Shown: positions 34,914-44,653, numbered from the stretch's first letter. The stretch: 57,496 nt of DNA from Stieleria sedimenti (GCF_025060895.1 NZ_JANZKV010000112.1:1-57496), one strand, 5' to 3'. Numbers and translations are program-made. Notes: a model not told the origin generated them from the sequence alone.

Positions 34914-36245
34914 GTGCAAACGATAAAAACCGCCGCCGTTGTCGTTCTGATGCTCACCGTCCTGTACGGCGGTTATGTATCGTTGACCACTCCGCCCGAG
35001 CCGCTGCCCAATGAGATCGAGGAGATCCTGGTCATCGAAGAAGCCGGTGGATCGGCCTTTGGGGCCGGCGAAGCGGTGGCCAGCGGATTGCAACTCGATG
35101 AGCCCCCACCGGGCGTATTGCCTCCGTCGACGGACGCCTTGGCGCAACCGGCTCCGCTGCCGAGCCCTGCAGCCGATCCGGTTGTCAGCGGGTCATTCAA
35201 CCCGGCGCCGCGGCCGACTTCCTCGGCCAATCCCAATACCTTCGGCAGTTCCTTCGCGGATCTACCTCCGAAACTGGAATCCTCGGTCGATCGCCAGTCG
35301 GACGGCTCGGCGACCATCACCAAGTTGCCCGCGGTCGATCCGAACGCACCCGGCGTCACACCCGGACCGGTAGACTCGTACGCTTCGACGCCCGGAGCGT
35401 TCCGCCTGCCCGATCCTTCAGCCGCCGCTGCGACCTTCGATCCGACGCGTGGCGCCGCGTTTGAGGGCGGTCCGGCCGGATTCACGATGACCGACAAATC
35501 GCCAGCGACGGCGGTCGAAACGCTGGGGAATCCGCCCGCCGAGGAAAACCGTGGATTGACCAATGCGTTCAAGACGGCCGACACGATGTTCGTCAAGGGC
35601 CAGCTGAAAGAAGCTCTGGCCACGCTGAGCGTTTTTTACGGGATGCCGAACCTGTCGCCCGACCAGCGGCAACAATTGCTCAGCCGACTCGATCCCCTGG
35701 CCCGCGAAGTGATCTACTCGCGACGGCACTTGCTCGAGCCGCCGCACCGTGTGACTGCCAGCGAAACGTTGGTGGAGATTGCCGACAAGTACCAAGTGCC
35801 CTCACAGTTGCTGGCCAACATCAATCAAGTGGATGATCCGGTCACGGTGTTGCCGGGAACAGAATTGAAAATCGTCCGCGGACCGTTTCGCGCCGAAGTC
35901 GATTTGACCGGTCAACAATTGACGCTGTTCCTCGGCGATCTGTATGCCGGGCGTTTCGAAATTGGTGTCGGCAATGATCCGGCGCCCAAACCGGGGACCT
36001 ACACCGTCCAAGAGAAACAGACTTCGCACGTGTTTTACGACCGGACCGGTGTGCCGATACCTGCGGGCAGCCCCAACAACCCCTACGGCAAGATGTGGCT
36101 GGACCTGGGGGGGCAGATCAGCATCCATGGCAGCCCCAACACGGTGCAGCCGACCGACGCCGGGTGCATCAGTGTCGCCGGTGACTACGCCGATGACATC
36201 TACGGGATTCTCAGCCAGGGTTCCTCTGTGACGATTCGCCGATAA
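34914..36245 (+). CDS. LysM and L,D-transpeptidase-like (YkuD) protein
   Basis: A 443-residue protein with an N-terminal membrane helix (about 5-25) and a long Pro/Ala/Gly/Ser-rich linker (about 40-210). A helical segment (about 215-270), a LysM domain (about 280-325: HRVTASETLVEIADKYQVPS ... LLANINQV) and a YkuD fold (about 330-440) follow. The catalytic His-Gly pair is in QISIHGSPN and the Cys in TDAGCISVAG. The family usually has S/T-H-G-C-x-R; here it is D-A-G-C-I-S, so the histidine and arginine beside the Cys are replaced. It may still act in peptidoglycan or envelope cross-linking. GTG 34914 was chosen because GGAGGA precedes it by 5 bases. Confidence 0.75.
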   Translation: MQTIKTAAVVVLMLTVLYGGYVSLTTPPEPLPNEIEEILVIEEAGGSAFGAGEAVASGLQLDEPPPGVLPPSTDALAQPAPLPSPAADPVVSGSFNPAPRPTSSANPNTFGSSFADLPPKLESSVDRQSDGSATITKLPAVDPNAPGVTPGPVDSYASTPGAFRLPDPSAAAATFDPTRGAAFEGGPAGFTMTDKSPATAVETLGNPPAEENRGLTNAFKTADTMFVKGQLKEALATLSVFYGMPNLSPDQRQQLLSRLDPLAREVIYSRRHLLEPPHRVTASETLVEIADKYQVPSQLLANINQVDDPVTVLPGTELKIVRGPFRAEVDLTGQQLTLFLGDLYAGRFEIGVGNDPAPKPGTYTVQEKQTSHVFYDRTGVPIPAGSPNNPYGKMWLDLGGQISIHGSPNTVQPTDAGCISVAGDYADDIYGILSQGSSVTIRR

Positions 36246-36278
36246 CAATGCCCTGTGGCACCAAACGGGGTGTCTTTG

Positions 36279-36306
36279 GTTAGCGGTAGGGCGCGAGCCC
36301 TCCGGT
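36279..36306. repeat. Half copy of the TAGCGGTAGGGCGCGAGCCC repeat
   Basis: GTTAGCGGTAGGGCGCGAGC followed by CCTCCGGT matches the left arm of the elements at 22927-22954 and 55433-55458. The right arm is degraded; only GAAAGCTCGCGGGCGCC-like remains are seen near 36330. It lies in the 121-base gap upstream of pyrE. Confidence 0.65.
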
Positions 36307-36366
36307 CAGAACGTAGGCGGCCGGGCAGAAAGCTCGCGGGCGCCGAATCACGCAGGGAATCATGGC

Positions 36367-36924
36367 ATGACGTACAACAAACAAGACTTGATCGATCTGC
36401 TCGGATCCGAGGCCCTCCAGCGTGGCGAATTCACGCTCGCGAGTGGGAAAAAGGCATCGTATTACCTCGATTGTCGACGCATCACGTTGCATCCCCAGGG
36501 CGCCAATCTGGTCGCCGCCGGGATGTTGGCAGAGATCCAGGCATCGGGTCCGCTGCCGGCCGCGGTCGGCGGGATGGCGATCGGCGCCGATCCGATCACC
36601 GCCGCGATTGTCACCGTAGCCGGTCAACAAAACCTGCCGCTGAAAGGGTTCATGGTCCGCAAGGAGCCGAAGGGACACGGCACGGGGAAACAGGTCGAAG
36701 GACCGGTGGAGCCCGGCCAGGAAGTCGTGATCGTCGAAGACGTGATCACCAGCGGCGGCAGCGCGCTCAAAGCCGTCGAGGCGGCCGAGGCGTTCGGTCT
36801 CAAGGTCCGTGAAGTCATCGGAATCATCGACCGGCTGGCCGGCGGCGAGGCCGCGTTTGCCGCCCGCGGATTGAAACTCAAGACGCTGACCACGATTCGC
36901 GACTTCGGGATCGAGCCGGAATAG
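36367..36924 (+). CDS. pyrE: Orotate phosphoribosyltransferase
   Basis: A 185-residue enzyme making OMP from orotate and PRPP in pyrimidine synthesis. The PRPP motif is in VVIVEDVITSGGSALKAV. The substrate region FTLASGKKASYYLDCRR and KEPKGHGTGKQVEG are family landmarks. Length fits the short bacterial form. Its TAG stop shares one base with the GTG start of the next gene (TAGTG), so the two are coupled. Confidence 0.95.
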   Translation: MTYNKQDLIDLLGSEALQRGEFTLASGKKASYYLDCRRITLHPQGANLVAAGMLAEIQASGPLPAAVGGMAIGADPITAAIVTVAGQQNLPLKGFMVRKEPKGHGTGKQVEGPVEPGQEVVIVEDVITSGGSALKAVEAAEAFGLKVREVIGIIDRLAGGEAAFAARGLKLKTLTTIRDFGIEPE

Positions 36925-37586
36925 TGGAAACGTCGCTGCATCAACAGTTGAAACTCCACTACGCCTGCGACGCGTCACAAACGGAAGTCGTCGTCGGGCG
37001 TTATCGGATTGATGCAGTTCGAAATGATGAATTGATCGAAGTGCAATGCGCGTCCCTTTCGGCGATCAAATCTAAAATCAACGCGCTGTTGCATCGCCAT
37101 CCCGTTCGGGTGGTCAAACCGATCATCCTGCGAACTCGGATCGCCAAGAAGAAGAACGCCCGCGGCAAAGTGACGTCGCGGCGGATGAGCCCGAAACGCG
37201 GCGACACGTTGGATCTGTTCGAAGATCTGATCTATTTCACGCGTGTGTTTCCGCATCCGAACCTGATCTTAGAATTGGCGCTCCTGCATGTGGAACAAAC
37301 GCGCGTCCCCAGTCGCCGACATCGTCGCCGCTGGCGCAAAGACTACCGCGTCGCGGATGTTTCACTCGAACAGATCGAATCGACGTTGGAACTCCGCAGC
37401 GCCGAGGACCTGTTTGAACTGGTGGGACTCGATCGCCAGACCGAGTCGTTCACGACCGAAGACATCGCCCGCGTGACCGGCCGCCCCAGATGGTTTGCCC
37501 AAAAGATCGCCTACGTGCTCAAGCACACCCAGGCGATCGAGCCGATCGGACGCAACCGATCCGGCATTCTGTATCGCGCCGCGTAG
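36924..37586 (+). CDS. Nuclease-like protein of unknown function (DUF8091-like)
   Basis: A 220-residue basic protein. Residues 25-55 contain YRIDAVRNDELIEVQCASLS followed by a helix with KSKINALL; the D-x(6-8)-E-x-Q arrangement is the layout of a PD-(D/E)XK-type nuclease core. The middle part has SPKRGDTLDLFEDLI and the C-terminal part an FTTEDIARVTGRPRWFAQKI winged-helix-like region. I recall this architecture as a DUF family (DUF8091) of unknown role found in planctomycetes and actinobacteria; the DUF number is from memory. GTG start overlaps the pyrE stop by one base. Nucleic acid binding or cleavage is only inferred. Confidence 0.6.
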   Translation: METSLHQQLKLHYACDASQTEVVVGRYRIDAVRNDELIEVQCASLSAIKSKINALLHRHPVRVVKPIILRTRIAKKKNARGKVTSRRMSPKRGDTLDLFEDLIYFTRVFPHPNLILELALLHVEQTRVPSRRHRRRWRKDYRVADVSLEQIESTLELRSAEDLFELVGLDRQTESFTTEDIARVTGRPRWFAQKIAYVLKHTQAIEPIGRNRSGILYRAA

Positions 37587-37591
37587 CGGCA

Positions 37592-37719
37592 GTGGGGTAA
37601 GCATCTTGCTTGCCGTCCTCGCCGGCTCCGCCGGCGAACGTGTTCCCACGCAGAGCCTGGGATCAAGGCCGGTACGTCACGCGGTGCGTGACGTATGGCA
37701 AGCTGGAAGCTTACCCCAC
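37592..37719. repeat. Single dispersed copy of the 165-bp repeat unit
   Basis: It starts GTGGGGTAAGCATCTTGCTT and ends AAGCTTACCCCAC, like the four units at 29174-29833. The inner hairpins TCGCCGGCTCCGCCGGCGA and ACGTCACGCGGTGCGTGACG are conserved, while the part between them differs. The copy is 128 bases long and lacks the globin-derived linker. It begins 5 bases after the nuclease-like gene, so it may also terminate that transcript. Confidence 0.8.
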
Positions 37720-37855
37720 GTTGCAGCCTCGTAGCGCATGCCAATGGCTGGCATCCCTCCGCGAGCCTCTCAAACACGCAATATTCGCGTTCCGGCCGGG
37801 AAAAGCTTATGAAATAGCTTGAAACGTCGAGGGAAAGCTGGGCTCTTTCCAACCC

Positions 37856-40800
37856 GTGAGCAACCTTTTGGCTCCTGACGTTCCGTCGAGACCCACCGTG
37901 ATGACCGTTTTTATCGCTATCACCATCGTTTGGATTCTCATCACGCTGATCGGGCACCTGTCGTGGTTGGCCATCGCTGCGCTCTACCACGCGATAACAG
38001 GGGGCGACGATGCGGCAACAAACGTCATCGATCGCGACGAGGATGTCCAGGCGGCAAACCGCGTGGTCAGCCGAATGGCCGCGGCGCTGCTGATCAGCCC
38101 CGCCGAAGCGCAGAAACTCCGCGGCAAGATCAACCAGCTCGATCACACTCCATGGCGGAGCAACGCCCCGCCGACGGAAGCCCAGCGGGGTCTCGAAGGC
38201 CAAACTCCGACCGCCGAATCGACGCCCGACGGAGACGTGTTGGGCGCCGCGGCGTCTGACGTCGCCACGATGGGTTCCCCGATGGCTTCGTCCGCTGCCG
38301 CACCGCCGGCACGCACCGAAAGCGATGCCGCCGGCGCGCGACAACCCTCACTCGACGAGTTTCTGGCACCGCGTCCGACTGCCGCCGCCACGCCCGTCGC
38401 CGCCGCCACGCCCGCCGCCGCCAAGCCTGTCGCCGAACCCTCTCAAGCGACGGCCCAACCGGTTTCTCCAACGCCGCCGGTTTTTTCGCCGCGTGCTTCA
38501 CTCGGCCAGTCGCTCGCCGAGTTCTTGGCCGCCCACAACATTCGTTGGGGTGAGTTGATCGCGGGGCTGCTGATCGTCGTCTGTTCGATCGGACTGGTGA
38601 TGAGTTTGTGGACCACGATCACGCAAATGCACCGCGTGATCCCGTCGTTGATCTTTTTGACCGGCAACACCGCGATCTTCGGCGCCGGGTTGTACACGCT
38701 GTTCCGCTGGCGGTTGCAGGACAGCAGTCGGGCGACGCTCGTGATCGCGATGTTGTTGGTGCCCTTGGGGATCTTGACCGGGCTATCGACCGCAGGGATC
38801 GACGATGCGTCGGTGATGCTCAACGATCCGATCACTATCTTGTCGATTTTGGGTGCCGGCGCAATCTACATCACGTTGATCTGGCAATCGAGTCGCGCGC
38901 TGGTCGGTTCGTCCGGCGCCCTGCCGATGACGCTGGGAGTCGCCGGTCCGGCCGCGGTGCTGCCCCTGGTGCCCGCCGCGGTCCGTGTTTGGGACGCGTC
39001 GGCTGGATATGTCGCGTATGGGGGATCGATTGCCGTCGCGGTCGCGATCGCGTTGTTAATTCACCGAAACGTCGAGCGGGGACTCAAAGGCAACACGTCG
39101 TGGCGACGCGCGCTGGTGATCGGTGTCTCCACGTTTTCCCTGGCCGTGCTTGCCGGATACGTCGCCTTCATGCTGCGGAGTTTTGAATCGGGTTGGCTGG
39201 GGATCGCCGTGTCGACGCTTCCCGGCGTGGTGCTGCTGGCCGCGGCGGCAGGCTCATTGGCGGGCGATCGCCGGCGCACCAAGCTGGCGCTTGCGGGAAC
39301 GGTGATGGCGTCCCTGGGGCTATTGGCCGGCGGTGCTCTGTTGATCCCGATGATGGCGTCGTCGCAGTGGCTTTGGACCTGGGCGGTTTCATTTTCAGTT
39401 GCCGCTGTGCTGGCAGCGTTTCTTTTGAATGCTCCGCGTTGGACGGTGATCGCAACGGTGCCCGTCTCGATGGCGTTCTTGCTCAGCTCGCCGGCGTGGG
39501 CTTCGGATCTCGCTTGGTCGCAGTTTCCGATCTGGAAGCGATTGGTCGGTGGCGAACCGATGTTGGCGTCGCTGTGCATCGGTGGGGTCACGATGGGGAT
39601 CGCGTTGCTGTTGCGTGCGTCGGACCAACGCAAGGCGATGACCTGCACCGCGGGCGTTTGGCTGGCCTACGCAACCGCCAATGCAGGCTTGCTGACGGTC
39701 GCTCCGACAAGCTGGATGGGAGCGATTCCCGGTTGGGTGTTGCCGGTGTTGCTGGGGCTGGCCGCCGCTGCTCTGGTCGTCGCTGCCAGCCGGATCACGT
39801 TGCCGATCGATGCCAAGCTGGTCGCGGGAATCGGTTCGGCGGTGATGTTTGCATTTTGGTTGTCGATCCTGAAACCGCTGGTCATCGGACAACCCTTTCC
39901 GGGCTGGATTCCCGCGATGTGGACGCTGCTGGCAACCGCGGGTGCGGGTATCGTTGCCGCCGAAATCTTGTGGAAACAAAATACACTGGCGAAGGCGTTT
40001 CGGGCGACGGCATCCGCGTTCGTACTCGGCGCCGCGGCGGTTTCGATCCTGTTGGTGTTTGAGGCGACGGACGTTGAGGCCGTTCATCATGCCAACACGC
40101 TCAAAGCGATCGCCGTGTCGTTTTCCTGTGTGCTCGCCTGGCTCTGGATCGGGCTGACCGATCGCAACACGCTGCATCTCTCCTATGCTCGGTTTCACCT
40201 CGTCGTGACGGCCGTCATGGTGGGCCATGATTGGTTCAATGATTCCTTGCTGACCGTTGCGGCCTGGCGCAGCGGCGAGGCCTTGTGGGCGTGGTCGGGA
40301 CTGGGGTGGTTGGTCGCCGCCGCGATCATCGGCAGGGACGCCCTGATCGGAGCGTTGAAAAACGTTTCGGACGGATCACGGGTTTCCTCCTTCGTGGCTC
40401 GCTTCAGTTGGTACAACTCGGCTGAACATCCGCAGGATGTCCTGACGCGAGGACTGGTCATTCAAACGTCAACGGTGTTATTGGGATTGGGGTCCGCGTT
40501 GGCGTTCGGTTCATTGGTGGTCACCGTCGGTTGGGGAACGGCGACCAGCCTGTTCAACGGATTGACACTGCCGATCGCCGTGCTGTTTGTCAGTGGTTTG
40601 GTGTTGCACGGGGTGGTGTTGCAAGGAGGCGCCCGCGGTGACGCAGTGTTCTTCGGCCAGCGATCGGTTTTGCCCTGTTTGCATTTGGCCGCCGGATTCG
40701 GTTGGATCGGATGGCAGGTCGGGATACGGATGTTGGTGGACCCGTCGGAACAACTCGTCTTGGCGACTTCGTTGGCGGCGGCGGGGTGCTTTGCCATCGA

Positions 40801-43800
40801 CATGTTGCGACGTGAATCAGAATCCGGTGATCACGTTTTTGCGTTCGGCGGATCGACCGCCGGCGGTGTGTTTGCAGCCATCGGATTGGCGTTCATCGCC
40901 GTGTCGTCCGGTTGTCTGTTGAGCAGCGGTTGGGTGCCGATGGTGCAGCAAGGTGTTCGGCCGGATCAGTTCGTCACGCTGTCGGTCGCGGCGTGGTGGG
41001 CGACCGCTGCGATCCTGTCGGGATGGCTCGGCCACCGCGATCGCAGCGGTGTGTTGGCGATCGTCCCGGCAATCCTGGTTCCAGCGGTGGTGATCCTGGT
41101 GATGCCGCTTTGGGTACCGGCCCAGTGGTGGGTCTGGATTCAATCCGCGGCGATCACCAGCGGCGCGTATGCGGTCGCGTTGCGATTCGTTCCGCCGCGT
41201 TTAGGATCCGAACCCGATCAACCGATGCTGCCTCGGGCGATCGATGTGTCGCTGCTGGGTTGTGCCACCGTTGCGATGGTGACTTCGCTGGGCTTGATCA
41301 CGGGCATCGTGTTGCGAGACGCATCGTGGATGCAGTTGCATCATCCGACGGGATGGGTGCTGTCGACGTTGGCCGCATGCCTGATGCTGTTTTGGAATCG
41401 TCTTGCCGGTCGGGCACTGCGGTTGGCCGGGCCGATTGCGTGGCCGATCATGCTCAGCTTGATGTCCGGCCACGTCGCGATGTGGTTATCGCAGCTCGCG
41501 GCGCCATCGATGTTGCCGCATCAATGGTTGCCGATGGTTTGGACGGCGGTGGCAGCGGTTTCGATTTTCGAAGTTTGTCGCGTGGCGTTTTGGCAGAATG
41601 CATCCGTTCGTTTGACGCGCTGGCACGCCGGGCTTTTGATCGTTGCGGCGACGCTTTTGTGTCTTTTTGACGGTTCGATGTCCCGTGATGCCACGGTCGG
41701 TTTGATCGCCAGTATCGCCGGTGGAATCCTGGTCGCGACACGGGCCGTGTTGGCTTATCGGGAGGTTCGGTGTGGGCTGCCGATCACGAAACGATCGACG
41801 GTGATCACGCGGTTGTTCAGTTGGTATGCGGTCGCGAGCGGGGCGGTGTTTGTGTTTCAACTCGTCGAAGCAAATTCCCGATCGGAGTTTGTGCTGTGGA
41901 CGATGCTGTTGGCGTGGATCGCGGCCTGGGTTCTGGTTTGGCGTTTGGGCTGTCCCGACCGAGAGTCGGTCGAACCGGATGCGCGACGGTGCCGTGCGAT
42001 GTTGCCCGATAGCGAGGCCGCGATGTTGGTTCTGGCGGCGTTGTCATTGGAGTTGTTGGCCGTGACGATTTCGGCGGTCGACTTCGCCCCGCTGGCGGTT
42101 GTGGAAGACCCCTTGCTGTGGCTGCGATTGGGGATCGGACTTGCCGTCGCCCTCTCGGTCAGTTTTCGGCAGGGACGTCCTTCGGTCGGCGAGACGGCGA
42201 TGGCGACCGTTCTCGTTTCGGCGACGTTGCTGGGGATCAGAATCGGGGTCGACCGGTTCGCCCGCAGCGAAACTCTGCTGACCGTGATTTGTCTGGTCGC
42301 ACCGATGACGCTGGCCGTGATGGTGTTTTCCGCCGCGGGGATCTGCCGGGCGATCAATCGAATCGCTGTCCGGTGGAATGGTTTGATTGCCGATGGCCAG
42401 TTACCGGCGTCGATTTCGATCCCGCGTTTCGCCCGCGCGTTGACGCGTGTCGCAGTGGGCACGGTGATCTTGGTCGTCGCTCTGACGAGTTATTTGTTGT
42501 TCGGCTTCAACTCCAACACCATGGTTCCGGTTGCGATCTGCGGCGTCGCCTTGTTGGCCGCTTCGTTGGCGGAATTGGCCGAGCGGACGGGGCGTGAGAT
42601 CGTTCGACACGTGGCGATGTTTGTCGCTTTGGCGTCGATCGCGATGTGGGCCAGTGTGAACGTAGGCAACGACGCTCATCCGATGGTTTCGCTCTCCACA
42701 CGTTGGTTCGTAGGCTGGGTGTTCGTCGCGATCGGATTGTCGTTCGGCGTACCAAAGTTGTTCGGTGCCCAAATCTTGGAACGATGGAAGAACGCCGTTC
42801 GAAGCGGATTTGTGCTGGCGATCTCATTGGCGATTGGGGCGTTGGTCGCAACCTTGGTCCAAGAAGCGGTCGTTCGGGTTGCCGGCCAATCCGACCAGTT
42901 GGTCAAGCCCCTGATGCTGGGAATGGCGGCGACGCTGGCACTGTTGAGCGTGATGTCGACGTTGGCGGGGATCTTGAGTGGGCCGGGGTATTCGTACCGA
43001 GACGCTTGGAAACTGACGGATCGACAACGCGCCGCCTTGGTCGTTGCGGCGCAGGTGTTTGGCGGATTGACCTGGTTTCATCTGTTCCTGTGCAAGAGTC
43101 CGCTGGCGAGCCTGGGGCTGCGAGCGTATTGGCCGTACGTCGTGATGACGTTGGCGTTTGCCAGCGTGGGGATCACCGAATGGGCGCGGCGGCGCGGCGA
43201 TCAGGTGCTTGAAAAAACACTCAAACAGACCGCTTTGTTTTTGCCCTTGGTTCCCGTGATCGGGTTCTGGCTGAGCGGATCGTGGGTGTCGTCACTGTTC
43301 GGCGAATCCGACGGCAGTCGATGGGCCTACATCCAGGGCCGCGTGTCCTATCAAGGATTGTTGATCGCGGCGGCGCTTTACTATGGCGTCGTGTCGTTTC
43401 TGTGGAAGAGCGGCCGGGCACGGCTGGTTTCAATCATGATCGGGAACGTGGCGTTGTGGGTGATCTTGGTCCAAACGCCGAACTGGGACTTCCTTTCTCA
43501 TCCGCAGGCTTGGTTGATCCCACCGGCGATCTGCGTGTTGGTTGCGACGCATTTTCACCGGGATTCACTGGGGGCAACGACCGCGGCCGCGATTCGTTAT
43601 GCGGCGACGTTGACGATCTATGTGACCAGCACGGCGGACATGTTGGTTCAAGGGGTCGGTTCGACGATCCTTGGCCCGATCGTCTTGATCGTATTGGCAT
43701 TGCTGGGTGCGGCCGCCGGTGTGGCACTACGTGTCAAACCGTTCCTGTACCTGGGGACGACGTTCGTGTTGATCGGAGTGACCAGTATGGTCTGGCATGC

Positions 43801-43945
43801 CCAACAACAAATCGGTGCCGTCTGGCCCTGGTGGGTCTTCGGCATCAGCAGCGGCGTGATGCTGATGATCGGGTTGATGGCGATCGAAAAGAACAAACCA
43901 AAGCTGCGCCGCATCGCGACGGCGATGCAGCAGTGGGACGCATGA
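37856..43945 (+). CDS. Giant polytopic membrane protein of unknown function
   Basis: A 2029-residue protein. It opens with a membrane helix (about 16-45) and a soluble Ala/Pro-rich stretch of about 180 residues with low-complexity AAATPVAAATPAAAKPV. From about residue 225 (WGELIAGLLIVVCSIGLVMS) to about 2010 it is a near-continuous run of hydrophobic helices, several dozen, separated by short loops. No motif of a transporter, transferase or channel family was recognised. The repeating Trp-, Gly- and Ala-rich helix composition is even throughout and suggests duplications. The first helix and the WGELI start resemble other large planctomycete membrane proteins. Starts at GTG 37856; ATG 37901 (MTVFIAIT) is possible. 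The function is unknown. Confidence 0.75.
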   Translation: MSNLLAPDVPSRPTVMTVFIAITIVWILITLIGHLSWLAIAALYHAITGGDDAATNVIDRDEDVQAANRVVSRMAAALLISPAEAQKLRGKINQLDHTPWRSNAPPTEAQRGLEGQTPTAESTPDGDVLGAAASDVATMGSPMASSAAAPPARTESDAAGARQPSLDEFLAPRPTAAATPVAAATPAAAKPVAEPSQATAQPVSPTPPVFSPRASLGQSLAEFLAAHNIRWGELIAGLLIVVCSIGLVMSLWTTITQMHRVIPSLIFLTGNTAIFGAGLYTLFRWRLQDSSRATLVIAMLLVPLGILTGLSTAGIDDASVMLNDPITILSILGAGAIYITLIWQSSRALVGSSGALPMTLGVAGPAAVLPLVPAAVRVWDASAGYVAYGGSIAVAVAIALLIHRNVERGLKGNTSWRRALVIGVSTFSLAVLAGYVAFMLRSFESGWLGIAVSTLPGVVLLAAAAGSLAGDRRRTKLALAGTVMASLGLLAGGALLIPMMASSQWLWTWAVSFSVAAVLAAFLLNAPRWTVIATVPVSMAFLLSSPAWASDLAWSQFPIWKRLVGGEPMLASLCIGGVTMGIALLLRASDQRKAMTCTAGVWLAYATANAGLLTVAPTSWMGAIPGWVLPVLLGLAAAALVVAASRITLPIDAKLVAGIGSAVMFAFWLSILKPLVIGQPFPGWIPAMWTLLATAGAGIVAAEILWKQNTLAKAFRATASAFVLGAAAVSILLVFEATDVEAVHHANTLKAIAVSFSCVLAWLWIGLTDRNTLHLSYARFHLVVTAVMVGHDWFNDSLLTVAAWRSGEALWAWSGLGWLVAAAIIGRDALIGALKNVSDGSRVSSFVARFSWYNSAEHPQDVLTRGLVIQTSTVLLGLGSALAFGSLVVTVGWGTATSLFNGLTLPIAVLFVSGLVLHGVVLQGGARGDAVFFGQRSVLPCLHLAAGFGWIGWQVGIRMLVDPSEQLVLATSLAAAGCFAIDMLRRESESGDHVFAFGGSTAGGVFAAIGLAFIAVSSGCLLSSGWVPMVQQGVRPDQFVTLSVAAWWATAAILSGWLGHRDRSGVLAIVPAILVPAVVILVMPLWVPAQWWVWIQSAAITSGAYAVALRFVPPRLGSEPDQPMLPRAIDVSLLGCATVAMVTSLGLITGIVLRDASWMQLHHPTGWVLSTLAACLMLFWNRLAGRALRLAGPIAWPIMLSLMSGHVAMWLSQLAAPSMLPHQWLPMVWTAVAAVSIFEVCRVAFWQNASVRLTRWHAGLLIVAATLLCLFDGSMSRDATVGLIASIAGGILVATRAVLAYREVRCGLPITKRSTVITRLFSWYAVASGAVFVFQLVEANSRSEFVLWTMLLAWIAAWVLVWRLGCPDRESVEPDARRCRAMLPDSEAAMLVLAALSLELLAVTISAVDFAPLAVVEDPLLWLRLGIGLAVALSVSFRQGRPSVGETAMATVLVSATLLGIRIGVDRFARSETLLTVICLVAPMTLAVMVFSAAGICRAINRIAVRWNGLIADGQLPASISIPRFARALTRVAVGTVILVVALTSYLLFGFNSNTMVPVAICGVALLAASLAELAERTGREIVRHVAMFVALASIAMWASVNVGNDAHPMVSLSTRWFVGWVFVAIGLSFGVPKLFGAQILERWKNAVRSGFVLAISLAIGALVATLVQEAVVRVAGQSDQLVKPLMLGMAATLALLSVMSTLAGILSGPGYSYRDAWKLTDRQRAALVVAAQVFGGLTWFHLFLCKSPLASLGLRAYWPYVVMTLAFASVGITEWARRRGDQVLEKTLKQTALFLPLVPVIGFWLSGSWVSSLFGESDGSRWAYIQGRVSYQGLLIAAALYYGVVSFLWKSGRARLVSIMIGNVALWVILVQTPNWDFLSHPQAWLIPPAICVLVATHFHRDSLGATTAAAIRYAATLTIYVTSTADMLVQGVGSTILGPIVLIVLALLGAAAGVALRVKPFLYLGTTFVLIGVTSMVWHAQQQIGAVWPWWVFGISSGVMLMIGLMAIEKNKPKLRRIATAMQQWDA

Positions 43946-44023
43946 GCGGAAAAGGGGGCAGGTACCAAAAAACAAATAGCCCGAAGGGTGCTTCGCATTT
44001 TTGGTACCTGACCCCTTTTCCGC
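43946..44023. repeat. GGTACC hairpin repeat, probable bidirectional terminator
   Basis: The left arm GCGGAAAAGGGGGCAGGTAC, extended by CAAAAA, pairs with a right arm ending GGTACCTGACCCCTTTTCCG. The arms are almost perfect over about 26 bases with a 26-base loop. It begins at the stop codon of the giant membrane gene and lies between convergent genes. The GGTACCTGACCCCTTTTCC type element is common in bacterial intergenic DNA. Confidence 0.75.
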
Positions 44024-44053
44024 GGCGCCCTCCGTTGAAAAACTGACGAAGCA

Positions 44054-44653
44054 CTAGGACGCCAACGTCGAGTAAGCCGGATGCGCTCGAATCGCTTCTC
44101 GCAATCGTTCCACGTCGCGGTCGAAAAGAGGCGTGCACGCTGTTTGATCCAGCATCTCGTGGTCAAAGACGATTTGTTGAGCCGCGTCGAAAATGCGTCC
44201 GGTCGGGCGATCACGGAAGTGGTGGATGGTTCGCGAGTATTCGCCACCTCGTTCACCGCTGCCCTGATGGGTGTATCCTTGGATCGCCAGTCGATAGAGC
44301 GTCTGGGCAAGGAATGCCACGGTTTCATCCTCGACCACATCGATGGCCCGTGAGGCTTGAGAATGGGTAATGACGTGGACACATTCATGCACGATCAACG
44401 CTTTGCTGTCGGCGTCCGAGCGGATCTGATTCTCGTCAGCGTCGCTCCACAGGAACAACGTCGGACCGTTGCGATCGTAGCGAGCTCGGTCGGGAAGATC
44501 GGGATCGGTCTGGACGCCGATCTCATATCGCCGGAGCATCGACTGAACCCGACTGAATGCGGGCGGATCGATTCGGCACCGGCCAAGATTGAAGTTAATC
44601 TGGTGCGTGGCACGCTCGCCGAGAATTCGGATGACTTCTGCACTTAACGACAT
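44054..44653 (-). CDS. HExxH metallopeptidase-like protein
   Basis: A 199-residue soluble protein without a signal peptide. H89-E90-x-x-H93 (IVHECVHVITHS) is a zinc-peptidase motif, and E108/E110 in VVEDETVAFLAQTLYRL could be a third ligand, as in gluzincin-like folds. Little else is recognised. ATG 44653 is preceded by GGGGGATCG; a TTG lies 15 bases upstream. Its fold is reminiscent of short zinc-dependent proteins of unknown substrate. The activity is not demonstrated. Confidence 0.6.
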   Translation of the reverse strand: MSLSAEVIRILGERATHQINFNLGRCRIDPPAFSRVQSMLRRYEIGVQTDPDLPDRARYDRNGPTLFLWSDADENQIRSDADSKALIVHECVHVITHSQASRAIDVVEDETVAFLAQTLYRLAIQGYTHQGSGERGGEYSRTIHHFRDRPTGRIFDAAQQIVFDHEMLDQTACTPLFDRDVERLREAIRAHPAYSTLAS

